Shown here piece by piece: positions 47,560 through 59,451 of a stretch of DNA of 64,000 bases. This DNA is from Mortierella sp. BCC40632 (lineage: Eukaryota; Mortierellomycota; Mortierellomycetes; Mortierellales; Mortierellaceae), in assembly GCA_011634665.1 (NCBI GenBank), contig WAEK01000021.1, positions 628,501-692,500 on the forward strand. Reading direction: 5' to 3'. The notes beneath the pieces were generated by a model. That model did not search any database, was not told where the DNA came from, and was given only the letters and a program-made list of their open reading frames with translations. Made by a program: the position numbers and the translations under genes. How positions within the stretch are numbered: position 1 is the stretch's first letter; every line of letters starts with the position of its first letter.

Positions 47560-48580
47560 GTGTGTCTCCTTTGCTGCCGATGAATAGAGTTGGGGTGGTC
47601 GGTGCTGGGTGGTCGGAGTGAGAGCGGGGGATGTCAGGAAGGGTGGATGGCATGGATGGCACAAGGAAGGAGCTGGCTCTTGGATGTAGATGTAGTCCAT
47701 GGGTTCTGTGGTCTACTCTGGGTCAGTCCATCCACCTTTCCCCTCTCCCCACTCGCTTGTGATAATCAACAGACCCGTGCCATCGATGGGGAGAGAGAAG
47801 GGGAGAGAGAGGGAAGAGAGGAGGGGAGAGAGGGGAGAGAGGGGAGAGAACCAAAGACAGTCCAGGGTTTGATCAGTTGAAAGGTCTTCATTTTCGAGAG
47901 AGAGATCAGTGAGGGTGCTTTCCCTCCCATTTTTTTTTTTTCATGTCATAGTGTCGATTATGGCGTCCATCTTTGCGAAGACCGTCACTTCCACGCCAGA
48001 GATTATAAATACAGTGACCCTATGCTCCCCTTCCCTTTTTTTTTTTTTTTTTTTTTCTCCTCATCGCGCCTCGACTATGAGGACTGAAGACTGGAGTGAT
48101 CCGGTGTTGACGGTAAGGCCCACCCATGGCCTGCTGTCTTCATCCGCCTTAGCTGTAGTCTTCCTCCCCTGTGATGATCGACGATTGGAAAGAAGCCAGG
48201 GTAGGTGGTAAGGGGCCCACTGTCTACAACTGGTGGAACTTCATGACTCGTGAGCAGTAGGGAAAGAGGGGATTGATTTGCGACTTTTATTCGCCTTCTC
48301 CTACCTCTCACTCAGCATCAGATATGCTAGCCTGAGGGGGAACACCTTTTTAAAACTCAACGAGAAAAATCCTTGGGTGGGAGGAGAGGAGGGGGAAGAG
48401 AGAGAGGGAAAAAAAGTGAAAAAAAAAAAAAAAAAAAAGATAGAAAAGATAGAAAAGAGAGAAAAAGAGTAAATCTCTTTCGAAATGGGGTTCTCTCTTG
48501 TCTAATTTGTATACCATCAACCTCTTTGATCTTTTCTGGCTCTATTGGATTTTCCCCGCAGGAGCCATAGTCGCCAAATG
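47461..48580 (-). repeat. right arm of large inverted repeat (foldback-like)
   Basis: Inverted copy of 45931-47108, about 60 bp shorter. The length difference lies mainly in the minisatellite (about 4.5 copies here against 7.5) and in homopolymer/CT tract lengths. The outer 60 bp carries five substitutions relative to the left arm, all silent or conservative in one reading frame. Confidence 0.85.
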
Positions 48581-48770
48581 CCAAGTATGAAGAATAGACC
48601 CATCATTTCGTTCTGCAATATCTTTGAGTGTATGGAAACATAGACAGCGCGCTCTTCGTTTTGCCAATACAAATTGCTTGTTTTATTGCTTACTGCTAGC
48701 AGCCTGGTTGACCTTTGATATTTTTTTCAGGTACAAACTCTCTGATCTGTAGTAATTAGTCCTCGACATT

Positions 48771-49193
48771 TTAATTGCCTTTGGAGCCAGGGCGGCCTCC
48801 TTGACGCGTTTGTGAAGACTGCTGCTGTTGTTGCTGGCTCTTTCTCATATGATCTGCATCCTTGGCACGACTCTCTTGCACTAGACGACCGATCTGGGTC
48901 ATGGTGAGTCCACCAGGACCCTTGATCTTGTCAGGATCCAAACCGGAGGGTGTCTTTCGCGAGGCGCTGGGACTGCTGTTAATACTACTACTACCGCTGC
49001 TACCCCCTCTGTTTTTGCCATAGTCATTGTGGACTATGGTTGTGGAGCCAAAGCTCTTGATTCCAAGAGTACGAAGGGATAGCTTGTGAAGTGGCGATGC
49101 GAATGCCACTAGTGAATGGGAACGCATAAAGAGATTTAGCTTGTTCATTGTTGATCTAGGAGAAGCTACTTGATGGACACTCTGTCGGAGCAT
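48771..49193 (-). CDS. small hypothetical protein, possibly mitochondrial
   Basis: Single exon, 140 residues, unrecognised. The start at 49193 (MLRQSVHQVASPRST) was preferred. A further upstream start would read through a poly-A tract, and an alternative ATG lies 15 codons in (MNKLNLFMRSHS). The first about 50 residues are rich in Arg, Ser, His and Leu with almost no acidic residues, like a mitochondrial presequence. A Gly/Ser-rich linker follows. Then comes a helical, charged C-terminal part, GLTMTQIGRLVQESRAKDA, and a poly-Gln run. It sits head to head with ELP1 (222 bp between start codons), which supports it being a real promoter-driven gene. Function unknown. Confidence 0.5.
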   Translation of the reverse strand: MLRQSVHQVASPRSTMNKLNLFMRSHSLVAFASPLHKLSLRTLGIKSFGSTTIVHNDYGKNRGGSSGSSSINSSPSASRKTPSGLDPDKIKGPGGLTMTQIGRLVQESRAKDADHMRKSQQQQQQSSQTRQGGRPGSKGN

Positions 49194-49415
49194 GCGGTCA
49201 AGAAAGAGGGGAGACCAGGAAAGGCGAGAATTAATCACGTGTAGGCCTAGGAGAGGAGAGAGAAAAAAAAAAAAACGCCTCCAAAAGAGACCAAGCTCGG
49301 ACATGAAAGAATTCTCAGTCCTTTTGATTCAAATTCTCCTCTCGACCACCACCACCACCACCACTCACCACCAAGACGAAGAAGAAGCAGCCAAGGCAAC
49401 ACAATACAGGACATC

Positions 49416-52400
49416 ATGAAGAGTCTTACAGTGCTGTCACAGATTCATTTGGCTCGATTCGGGAAGCCTGCTGGCAAGGACATTCATCATAGCGTCGATC
49501 CAGAGACTGGACATGTCTATGTTGCCTATTCCACAGGACCCTCGGAAGGCACCCTTATCAAAATCACAGATCTCCAGGTACGGTAGACCTAGGCAAGGCA
49601 GAAAGGCGTTTAATATACGGACATAACTACCTTTTGGATATATCCTGGGAAAGTGCCTCCCCCCACCCCACCCCCAGGCCCCCGATCTCGACCACTGCAT
49701 TCCTGCTGCGCCAGTGAAAGTCGAGAGCCGATCTGAAAAAGAAAAGCCGGTCATTCTTTGCATTGATACCAGCTCCCCCCTTTGCTTTGCTTTCCATCCC
49801 GATGGCAATTTTACTTATACTTTTTTTTTATATAGTCTCCTTTTCCAGAGATCAACGAACTCGCTACGTTTCCTCCAGAGAATGACGTGAATGCAGAGCA
49901 TTGGGGTCATGTTGTTGGTGTCAAGTTCTTGGTCGACATTCAGGCCGTCTGCGTCGTCTTTTCCCACGGAGATGTCGTACTCTTTCATAGTGAGGCGACG
50001 GAGACAGGAGATACAGTAAGCATTTGGATTTGTCTGTAACCCTCTGGAAGAAAAAAAAAAAAAAAAAAAAAAAGGCATGATCTATGGACTCGAGAATGCT
50101 CTCCACTCAAAATCGTGGCCTCTAAAATCAATTCATGATATTTCCCAGTTGGAAGTGGTAGGATCTGTGGACTCGGGCATTCGATGCATGGCATGGAGTC
50201 CTGACGACGAACTTGTCATCATGGTCACCGGTATGACAAGACCAATAGCTTTATTACCAGATTGACCAAATGAATTGACCACATCTCGCAAACTACTAAC
50301 TGCTCCTTCATATCTGGGACACACACGCATGTACATTAGGAGAGGGGTCGATTCTGGAAATGACCAAAGACTTTGATGTTATTGCAGAGAATCCTATTGA
50401 GGTCGATGAGGCTGGCGAAGGTATGAAGACAGTGTCCCTTTGTTTGTTCATTCAGTACCGATGTATTGTTGCAGTTTTTAACCCCCTCCCCCCTCCCACC
50501 ACCACCACTGCCTTTCCTTGCTTTTTATCTCTTGCTACCACTCTTTGGTGATCTTTTAGATATCAGTGTCAATGTGGGATGGGGAAAGAAGGAAACACAG
50601 TTTCATGGATCGGAAGGAAAACAGGCTGCCCAGCGTAAAGTAGACACGTCGGCATTTACATTTTCTCCAGACGATGACGATAAGCCAAGGCTCTCGTGGC
50701 GTGGAGATGGATCGCTCTTTTGCTGCTCTTCAAAGGATTCCCGACATGGTAAGGAATGCTCTGGCGGAGAAAACTCTTTTCCCCCTTCCCTCGTCCTTTT
50801 GATCCATTTGGCCCCAAAGACGCTCAACCATTTTTCAACTCTTTGATATGTAGGTCGTCGCGTCATCCGTGTGTATAACCGTGAGGCCATCTTACAAACT
50901 ACCAGCGAGTCGGTTGATATGCTTGAGCACTGCTTGTCATGGAGACCATCCGGAAATTTGATCGCTTCCAGTCAAAGGTTGCCCCACCGTCATGACATTG
51001 TATTCTTTGAAAAGAATGGACTTCGCCATGGAGAGTTTACATTGAGAGAGGAGGCTAGCGCCGTTGTACGGGAGGTAGCTTGGAACTGCGACTCGACCGT
51101 CCTGGCCGTGTGGATCCAGCGTCAGAATGGCTCTTGCATTCAGCTCTGGACAATGAACAATTACAAGTGGTACCTTAAGCAGGAGCTCACATACAACGAA
51201 GAGGGAGCTGGCGTTGCCAACATGCAGTGGGACGTTGAGTCTGCACTTGTGCTTCATGTTGTTACCGAATCTGGGTCTTATCAACGCAACCAATACTGCT
51301 GGGACAACTATGTGAACGAGATGCTCAGCCCCGATAACATTGGAACAGTTGCAGTTGCTGACGGTGCCAACCTTTTGGTCACTCCTTTCAGAGTGATGAA
51401 CGTCCCCCCACCTATGAGCGCATTCACCCTTCAGGTCCCGTACGCCGTCAAGCACGTTTCATTCTCGACAACGCATGGAGGAGACGACATGGCAGTTCTT
51501 TTGGCGGATCAGCGTGTCGCCTTTTTTGAGACAGAGAACAAAACAGCAAGGCCATTGCCAGAGCCAAAACTTCTTGGACTCATCGATCTTGCAGAGGCTC
51601 CCTCTGTGTCGATTCGACAGATCGCATGGGTCAAGTCTGATACCCTTCTTGGCCTTCAGTTCGATAGCGACACTTCTGCCGACTCGATCATTGCTGTCAA
51701 GTTAGCCTTTGATGGTGAGAACAAGACACCCAAGGTCGTCTCAAAGTCCAACATTCTATTGGAGGGTCTTTTCCAGAGACTCTACTTCAACCAAACCTAT
51801 GGCGACATTTTGTTGCAACAGGCTGATGGAAATCTCGTGTCGATTGAACTTGGCGAGGGTGATGAGGAGCCAACCATTGGAACATGGCATGAGATCTCTT
51901 GCCTTCCCGAAGGGTGTTTGTGGATGGGAACCACCAGGATCGGTGCAGGTGATGTCCAGTACAGGGAGAGGGCCGTTGTGGGACTGGCCCGCAACAACCG
52001 TTTGTATGTGAATGAACGTCAAATCTCCTCAGAGACGACCTCGTTTTGCCTCCACAACCACTTTATGGTGTTTACGACGGCAACACACTCGACTCGATTC
52101 TTGTCCTTGGAGACGAGTCTTTACGATTTCAAGATTGTGGACAATTCGATGCTCCCCTATGACGAATCGATCCGTCGAGTTGAACGTGGTTCCAAGATTG
52201 TCCTTGCGCTGCCCTATTCCGTGAACCTGATCCTGCAAATGCCTCGTGGAAACCTGGAGACAGTTGCGCCTCGTGCCATGGTACTCTCAGTCACTCGGGA
52301 TGCTCTGGACAAGCTCGACTTTAAGACAGCATTTTTGACATGCCGGAAGCATCGTATTGACCTCAACATCCTTTACGACCACAATCCCAAGGTCTTTATG

Positions 52401-54506
52401 GACAATGTTGGGCTCTTTGTTGAGCACGTCAAGGAGGTGGACTTTTTGAACCTGTTTTTGTCGTTCTTGAAGAATGAGGATGTCACACAGACCTTGTATC
52501 CGATTTCCGGATCTGGCACACGTCTCAAGGCCCAGCTTCAGGGCCAACAGCAGCCAATGGGAGCCAAGGGTGGCGTTGTGGGCTCTTTGGATTTGTCGAC
52601 CAAGGTGAACCGAATCTGTGATGCTGTCCGATCCGAATTGGACAAACTTGACAGACGTACCTACATGAACTCGATCCTGACGACCTACGTCCGCAAGTCG
52701 CCTCCTGATCTTGAGGCAGCACTTTTGCTCCTGGCAAAGCTCAAGGATGAAGACCAGGCGCTTGCAGAGGATGGACTCAAGTATACCATCTTTTTAGCAG
52801 ATGTGGATCGACTCTTTGATGTGGCTTTGGGCATGTATGATTTTACACTGGTGTTGATGGTTGCTCAGCAATCCCAAAAGGATCCAAGAGAGTATCTCCC
52901 CTTCTTGAATGAGCTCCGAACGCTTGAGAAGTACTATCAGCGATACCGGATAGATGATCATTTGAAAAAGTATCAGTCTGCACTTCATAACCTGAGTCAG
53001 GCAGGAGAAAAATACTTTGATGATTGTATTGCCTATATCAAGAGGCATAACCTTTATCAGACTGGACTCAAGGTGTTTGGTAACAACCCTACCAAGCACA
53101 CGGCCATTCTCCAGAACTATGGTGAGAGTCTTTCGATCAATGGTGATCATGAGCAGGCCGGTATTGCGTTCTCGATGGCAGGAGACAAGGAAAAGGCATT
53201 GGAATCCTACAAGGAGGCAGGTCTCTGGCGTGAAGCTGTTGTGATTGCACAACAACTCAATTATGAACCTGTGGCATTGTCCTACTTGGCCACGTCTTTG
53301 GCTGATCAAATGAAGAGTGACAAAAAGTACAGTGACGCAGGAGTTCTCTTGGCCGAGTATGCCAAGGATCCGGAGGAGGCGATTGCAGCACTTTTGGAAG
53401 GTCGTTTGTGGAACGAGGCGATCCGAGTTGCTTATCTGTACCAACGTTTGGATTTGATGAAGACACATATTGCACCTGGTATTGCGGATGGTCATCATGA
53501 TTTGATGGAATCGATTCGAGAGATGAGAGAACAATTTGATAAGCAAGTCAAGCGATTGCAAGAGGTCCGAGATTTGAAGATTGAAAAGGCATTGGCGGAG
53601 GCTGCTGAGGAGATGGTGATGGATGATGCGCTTGATAATGTCGACATGATGTCGGACACGACCTCGATGGCCTCGGGCTTTTCCCGGTACACGGCTGCCA
53701 ATTCGACCATGAGCAAGTCCTCGTACTCTTCTCGATCCTCTTCCCAGTAAGTTTTTGTTATTGTTGTTCTTGCTGTCTGTGTGTGCTTGCTTTATTCGTA
53801 TCAGTCGATAGTCATTGTTGTTTTTACTCTAACAATCTTTTGATGGTGGAATGATCCTATCTATTTAAATCCCAATGTAGATACACGGCACGTCTTCGCA
53901 AGAGAGCCGAGAGGAAGCGTCAAAGGGGCAAGAAGGGCAGTGCATTTGAAGAAGAGTATCTCATCAATTCTCTCCGCAAACTCATTCTTCGTGTCGACAC
54001 GACCAAGCGTATGTCTCCTTTTTTTTTTTTTTTTTTTTTGCATATCTTTCTTTTTCTTTCTTTCTTTCTTTAAAGCTCCTTCGGACCGATCTAGAGCTTG
54101 TGTGTGCATTGAACTAACAAAAAGGACCTTTTGAATGGATTTCTTAGCCGACGTCCACGCAATGTTGTGCACCTTGGCATCGTCCATGTCGCTGGAGCGT
54201 GCCTCTGCCTTGAAGCAAGAGTTTAAGCGTTTGCTGGACGATATTGATCAACAGTCCAGCGTGATCTTTGTCCCACCCACGGACGAATTCCAGGCCAAGA
54301 AGAAGGCTGTTGAAGAAGCCAAGGCGGAACGCAAGAAGCTTGTTAAACAGAGTCAAGCGAATGCGCATCTGATGTCTCGTCATGAGGAAGCAGCACTTCA
54401 GGGTCAGATTGCTCAGTTGGAGGAGATTGCGGAACAAGATATTGCAGAGATTTATGGTGAACCTCCTGTGATGAGCAAGGATGTTTGGGATGTTGATCTT
54501 GTTTGA
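49416..54506 (+). CDS. ELP1: Elongator complex subunit ELP1 (IKI3)
   Basis: Largest subunit and scaffold of Elongator, which adds the cm5 modification to wobble uridine U34 of tRNAs; cytosolic. Eight exons, 49416-49577, 49836-50015, 50149-50230, 50340-50420, 50560-50748, 50854-53746, 53881-54008 and 54148-54506, give 1357 residues (yeast 1349). Two N-terminal WD40 propellers carry family blocks [46 protein letters not shown] and [11 protein letters not shown]. The C-terminal half is TPR-like helical solenoid. Exon 7 encodes a basic patch [16 protein letters not shown] (about 1198-1213) matching the conserved tRNA-binding region. The last exon carries the dimerisation tail. Intron 1 was taken as one 258-bp intron. 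Inside it an open stretch (49679-49800) follows an AG, but no donor returns it to frame without discarding most of it. Shares a short promoter with the gene at 48771. Confidence 0.95.
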
Positions 54507-54744
54507 GTATAGGATTCAAAGGAACTTTTAGGCCACTCATGTCATATTTTTTTTTTTAAAAAAAAAGAAAAAAAAAAGAATCGCTAGAAAACGAGTATCC
54601 GTCTAGGCCTTGTTGATTGTGAAGGGTCATTGAGGGCTATCAATCCCTTTTCTTTTTCTTCTAATGTATCGTTCTACAGACCTGTGTGTGTGTGTGGAAG
54701 AAGGAGTATCAACTCTTCTTTAACCAAATAGTTTTCAATCGCAG

Positions 54745-55265
54745 TTATTCCTCTGCTTCTACATCCTCTAAATCTGTATCCCAACCATCCTCCCATTCTT
54801 CACCCGTCACCTGGATCCCTCGACTCTTCCAATAAGCCTTTCCATAGGTACAAACGATCTCTTCATCCTTTTGAATTCGTTTCAATACTTTACAACCCAT
54901 CCGGATCTGACCCGTATCTGAATCACGATAAAGGTCCCAAGCAACGTTTGGACCTTGTTCTTGACTACGAATGTTTCGGAAATCATTGACGAACCGAGCA
55001 TGGTTTCCATGTTTGGAAGCATCCAGGTTCAAGTCATTGCTGAGATAGAGTGTATGATCTGAATCGGGATCGGCTTGATTGTCCGGTACTACAAGTGAAA
55101 TGTAGTCAAGGAGATGAAGACCGGGTCGAAGGGTTTTGGTGGCAAAGAGTCCATAGGAGCCCAGAACTGGATGGGTAAGAGGGGAAGTGATGTGTCGAAT
55201 CTCATAGGGTGCTGTCGATTCGTTGGACTCCTATCCGTTTTGTCAAATATAAAGTCAGTGAAGGA

Positions 55266-55301
<36 letters not shown>

Positions 55302-55907
55302 CCAGCTCTGTGAGAGCGAGAACATAAAAAGCATAAAGGTGGCTACTATAAGAGAGCAACCTACTTGATCGGTCAGAGTATCGGAATCTCTTTTCTGAAA
55401 GAGTCCAGGGATGGCATGTCCTATTGGTATTTCATCGTATTCCTGTTCAAGCGCACTCCGCTCCTGTACTCCAGCTGTATCCTCGTCCTCTGTTCGATCC
55501 TCCGATCCTGAACCAGATAACCTCCTTTGAGGTGGTGGTGGTAGTGCTGGTCGTCTTCGTCCTTGAACAATGTCCAGAATATCGGGCGCAATCGAAGGAT
55601 GATATTCGTATTCCGTTAGATATTTGACATGTGTAGGCCAGTTTTTGGGTAGCCATTCTGGATCTATGGTTGATATATGCTTCGATGACTCTTCTTCTGC
55701 TGCTGAATGCGAGACATTCAAGGTCGTTGCTATTGGTGCTGCTGTTGCTGCAGCGTCCAGATCGAGGGTGAACGTTGCTAGTATAGAAGAATCCCTTAGA
55801 GTTTCTCGGAGAATAGTTGGTTGTTGCGCCGTTGCCCCCTGGGTTTCTATACGAGGTACCAGCTCATTCCCACTGACTGCTTTGGTAGAGAGCTGGTCTG
55901 CCTCCAT
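54745..55907 (-). CDS. SET-domain protein, putative lysine methyltransferase
   Basis: Two minus-strand exons, 55907-55365 and 55230-54745, joined phase 0 (donor GTAGGT), give 342 residues. The N-terminal about 180 residues are polar and probably disordered. The C-terminal about 140 form a compact SET domain: GSYGLFATKTLRPG near its start (GxG-type motif), NHARFVND (counterpart of the RFxNHxC motif, with Asp where His is usual), and EEIVCTYGKAYWKSRG (counterpart of the ELxxDYG motif). No pre-SET or post-SET cysteines were seen, so it resembles stand-alone SET proteins rather than Su(var) or Set2 types. It may methylate histones or other proteins. The start is uncertain: the frame stays open 35 codons further upstream with no ATG, so a 5' exon may be missing. 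ATG 55907 has a good context (GCCATGG). Confidence 0.75.
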
Positions 55908-56261
55908 TGCTCTTGGCTTCGGTCCTGTTTCCTTGTGTCTTTTTTGCTCCGCTGTAATGCTGGCGATCCTGGCCACTGACAGTGAATTGGAGTAGCTCTT
56001 GGTCAGTGCTACTCAAAGTGGTTCTCTCTGACTGACCCTTTGATTCTTGATACGAGCAGTGGATAGAGAGAAAGAACAAGAGTAACAAAAGTGGGGTTGG
56101 AAGAGGAGAGAGAGAGAGAACTCGGATGGTGGCTTAGAAGATAGAATAGAAGCTTTTTCGCGCGTATGGGAGAGGGAAAGAAGGAGGACAGAAGCGAACA
56201 AGAGCCATTTCATCACCAGTCAGTCTTTTTTTTTTTTTCCTTCTTCTCACAGACGAGCACA
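55908..56261. promoter_or_regulatory. divergent region, SET gene / LSM7
   Basis: 354 bp between head-to-head starts, with a GA tract and a poly-T. May also contain a missed first exon of the SET gene. Confidence 0.45.
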
Positions 56262-57426
56262 ATGTCAGACAGAGTAAGGAACCCCCAGGGAGAGGCCTAC
56301 TTTGCTACCGTTCAGGATTCCATGGAGAAGCAGATTCCGCAGGGAAACATTCATCGACCATACGCTTGCCTTTTATTTACCGCAATGTCGCCTTCATGTT
56401 CATCCGACTTTTTTTCCTCCCCCACCCCCAGCCGCTCAGGAGACAATGGGTTGATCGTCTTTTTTTTTATTTTCTTCTTGAATGAGCCAAAAGATATAGA
56501 GTCATTGGATGGAATAGCAGGAGCAGGATGTCCCATGCAACCCCCAACCTCTTTACTTCTCGACCCGACTCTAGGAATGGATATAATATTTGCTACTCTC
56601 TGAAGATTTCTTCCGTAATACTTACATCCAGTATATCTCTTACTTGGTTTCTTTCTCTCACTCTCCCTCCCTCCTTCCCCCCCCCCAAAAAAAAACCATT
56701 AACTAAACACTTTAGCCAAGAGGCGGATACAACGGACGTGGAGGACGCGGAGGCAGTGGAGGCCGTGGTGGCGGTCCCGGTAGTGGAGGACGTGGAGGTG
56801 GCAGCAGTGGAGGACGTGGAGGTGGACATTCCTCACATACAGAACGTCCCAAGAAAGAATCGATTCTCGACCTTGGCAAGTACATGGATCAAAAGATCCG
56901 AGTCAAATACAGCGGTGGACGTGAAGGTAAGGAAAAACAGGGGATTGAAAGAAGAAGAATATGAGTGGGGGAAAAAGAGCGCTAGGCCACTTTTTTTTTT
57001 TTTTTTTTCCTGCTTCTTCTCCATTTATATATTGAAACCCACTCGCTTTTGCATTCTTTTCTGAACTTCAATAGTTATTGGAACACTGAAGGGCTATGAT
57101 CCTCTTTTGAACTTGGTCTTGGACGAGACAGAAGAGTGCCTGCGTGGTAAGATCACCAAACCAACAAAGTGGATCCTATGTTGTTGTTGTATTAGGGGAG
57201 GGATCCATGCCTAACAGAAACGCGCTTTTGAAGCGACTAATAACTCTTTTTATTTTTATTTTATTTTTCCCTGCCGATAGACCCCGAGGACGGTCGTTTG
57301 TTGGACCAGAAGAGATCACTTGGTTTGGTGGTTTGCCGTGGACCTTCTGTCATCTTGATCTCTCCCATGGATGGCACAATGGAGATTAGCAACCCTTTTA
57401 TCCAGGAAGAAGAGGCTGTCATCTAA
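56262..57426 (+). CDS. LSM7: Sm-like protein LSM7 with RGG-rich N-terminus
   Basis: Member of the LSm1-7 (cytoplasmic mRNA decapping and decay) and LSm2-8 (U6 snRNA, nuclear) heptameric rings. Exons 56262-56273, 56716-56926, 57075-57146 and 57281-57426 give 146 residues. Exon 1 encodes only MSDR before a 442-bp intron (donor GTAAGG). Exon 2 encodes a Gly/Arg repeat region (GGRGG units, about residues 7-45), then KKESILDLGKYMDQKIRVKY, which opens the Sm1 motif. The Sm1/Sm2 blocks continue with GTLKGYDPLLNLVLDE and LGLVVCRGPSVILISP. The C-terminus matches LSM7 (NPFIQEEEAV). Phases 0, 1, 1 chain cleanly. The RGG domain may bind RNA or be arginine-methylated; many fungal LSM7s have shorter ones. 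Confidence 0.93.
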
Positions 57427-57992
57427 ACACTGTCTACTCTATTCAGGACTCTTTTTCCCAAATACACACACACACACACACACACTCTATCGCTCTCGCC
57501 CCATTTACCTTCTCTTTTGTTTCTCTCAATAAAAGCACACAAAAAAGACGTCCAAGATATCGACTGGATCGAAAGATCGGCTAGTCTGTGTCTTTTAATA
57601 GAGTTTTTGATCGATCAGGAGCAGAGGAAGAAGTGGGGAGGAGGAAGGGGAGGAAGGAGAACTCCCTCAATTCATTACAATGCTATTTCCTCGACTTTTA
57701 CTTTTTTTTTTAAAAAAAAAAAAAATTGGCGTATTTTCCTTTTTTGTTTCACTGCAGTCTGTCACCATGATCCTGCATAGAGTTGCCAATGACAGAAGAT
57801 TGTAAAGGAGAGAGAGAGAGAGAGAGAGAAAGGTGTATTTGATATCATGTTTTTTTTCTTGACGATTTTTTTTTCTTTTACTCTTTTCTTTTTCTTTATC
57901 AATTGCAAGGTAGTTCGGGTAAGGAGAACTTCCATTTTTTTTTTTTTTTTTTTCCTCAGAAAAGGTAAAAAAAAAAAAAAAAAAAAAGGTGT
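57427..57992. other. convergent intergenic region
   Basis: 566 bp between LSM7 (plus) and a small minus-strand gene. CA repeat (57463-57484), GA repeat (57809-57830), poly-T and poly-A runs. No gene. Confidence 0.5.
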
Positions 57993-58627
57993 CTAAAGAT
58001 TCTCCTGCTCCAGGTTCCAGGCACTGCTAGTCGAGAATCCTTCAGGTGCCTTTGCTTGATGCGCTTGTCCACGTAGTGTTCCCGTAAGTCGGAAGTCGCG
58101 CTCCATCATCACTCGATCCCAACGGTCAATGCCATATCGTGGGGGCTGATTTTCAGTGAGAACAAAAAAAAAAATAAAAAAAATAATAATAACAGATCAG
58201 TTGCTGCTTTAGAGAGAGAGAGAGAGAGAGAGAGTCTCCTGTCGTATTGCTGATGTTGGTATAGGATCCTGTCAAAGATCCATGTCTGTATCGATTTCTC
58301 TTGAGATACCAGGTTCCATTATTGCCGAGATCGTACTAAAAGTAGTCAGGGTCTCTGTCGCGTTCACAGTCTTTTTTTTGTTTTTTGTTTTTTTTTTGGT
58401 TTTCTAGACAAGGCTGTCTGTTTGGTTCTTCGACTCTAGGTTTTCTTCCTGATCCAGTCATTTGACCTCCATCGGTCCGATCATTGCCTCCTGTTGTTGG
58501 CGCAAGTCCTGACCAAATCAAGAATATTTGCAATTGGAGGAGTCCATTGCCTACCTGGCCTTCGTTAAGGCTGACCTTGAGCTTGTGGAAGAGGATTCCG
58601 GAAGCTCCAAAGAATCCGGTAATCAAA
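57993..58627 (-). CDS. small single-span membrane protein, exons incomplete
   Basis: Three minus-strand coding blocks appear to belong together. 58627-58555 encodes one hydrophobic span (ITGFFGASGILFHKLKVSL), with donor GTAGGC. 58335 to about 58231 encodes NGTWYLKRNRYRHGSLTGSY. 58145-57993 encodes RYGIDRWDRVMMERDFRL and ends NLEQENL-stop. The order (short N-terminus, membrane span, polar conserved tail) resembles small fungal inner-membrane or mitochondrial proteins, possibly the yeast YDR381C-A/COI1 group, but I am not sure. Two things are missing. The first exon with the ATG must end in phase 2 and was not found. No GT donor exists after the second block, which runs straight into a CT microsatellite. 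It may be a broken gene, an error in the repeat, or use of an unusual splice site. Confidence 0.45.
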
Positions 58628-58955
58628 CTATTGGTTGGGAGGGGAAAAAAAAAAAAAAAAAAGGTGGTTGCAGGGAGAGAAGGGCTGAATCAGTTGCTAG
58701 TCCAAACCATCGGCCCGAATGTGGCGCGCTCTCTTTTTTTTTTTTTTTTTTTTTCCTTTGAGATCAGGCGCTATCCAGCAGGTCGGTCATTATTGTCTGG
58801 TGAATCGTTGCTTGCTGCTGATAGCACTGCTACTGTCACTGTTACTGCTACTGTTGTTGTTGTTGTTGTAATAGTCATGGCTGGAACCGAGCATGAGCAG
58901 GTATCTTCTCCCGAATACTGTGAAGACTGTAGAGGAAAGGAGAGCTCTTGTGGAA

Positions 58956-59063
<108 letters not shown>

Positions 59064-59394
59064 AAGGGGAGAGAGAGAAAATAAGAGGTGAAAGAGGATC
59101 ACCTACCCAAGGGGATCAAAGCCTCGAATGGAACTGGCCAGATGGTGAGGAAGAGGGGGGGAGGAGGAGGATGTCTATGCTGAGTGGAGAGAAAGGGAGA
59201 TTAGACTGATGAGAGTTCGGTCTGAAATTTCCGAGATGGTGGCCCCGCTTCCGACCACCGCCTCCATGACGTCTCTGTAAAAAATTTCCTCGTGCCCGTA
59301 TCCTTGTATCCTTGGTCCATTATTTAGACTCTCCTCTGCCTTTCAAAAAAGAGCATCAGGGTCTACATACTTTACCTGTCCACTGAAGCCAAAC

Positions 59395-59398
<4 letters not shown>

Positions 59399-59448
<50 letters not shown>
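59399..59448. repeat. (TC)n microsatellite
   Basis: About 25 TC units. Confidence 0.95.

Positions 59449-59451
<3 letters not shown>

Noticed and set aside
49679..49800. Possible extra exon inside ELP1 intron 1
   Set aside because: It follows a good acceptor-like sequence and is open, but no donor returns it to the ELP1 frame without dropping most of it. Skipping it gives a product of normal family length.
56013..56216. Minus-strand frame starting with a signal-peptide-like segment (MKWLLFASVLLL)
   Set aside because: It lies in the short SET/LSM7 divergent promoter, is interrupted, and could not be spliced convincingly to the SET gene.
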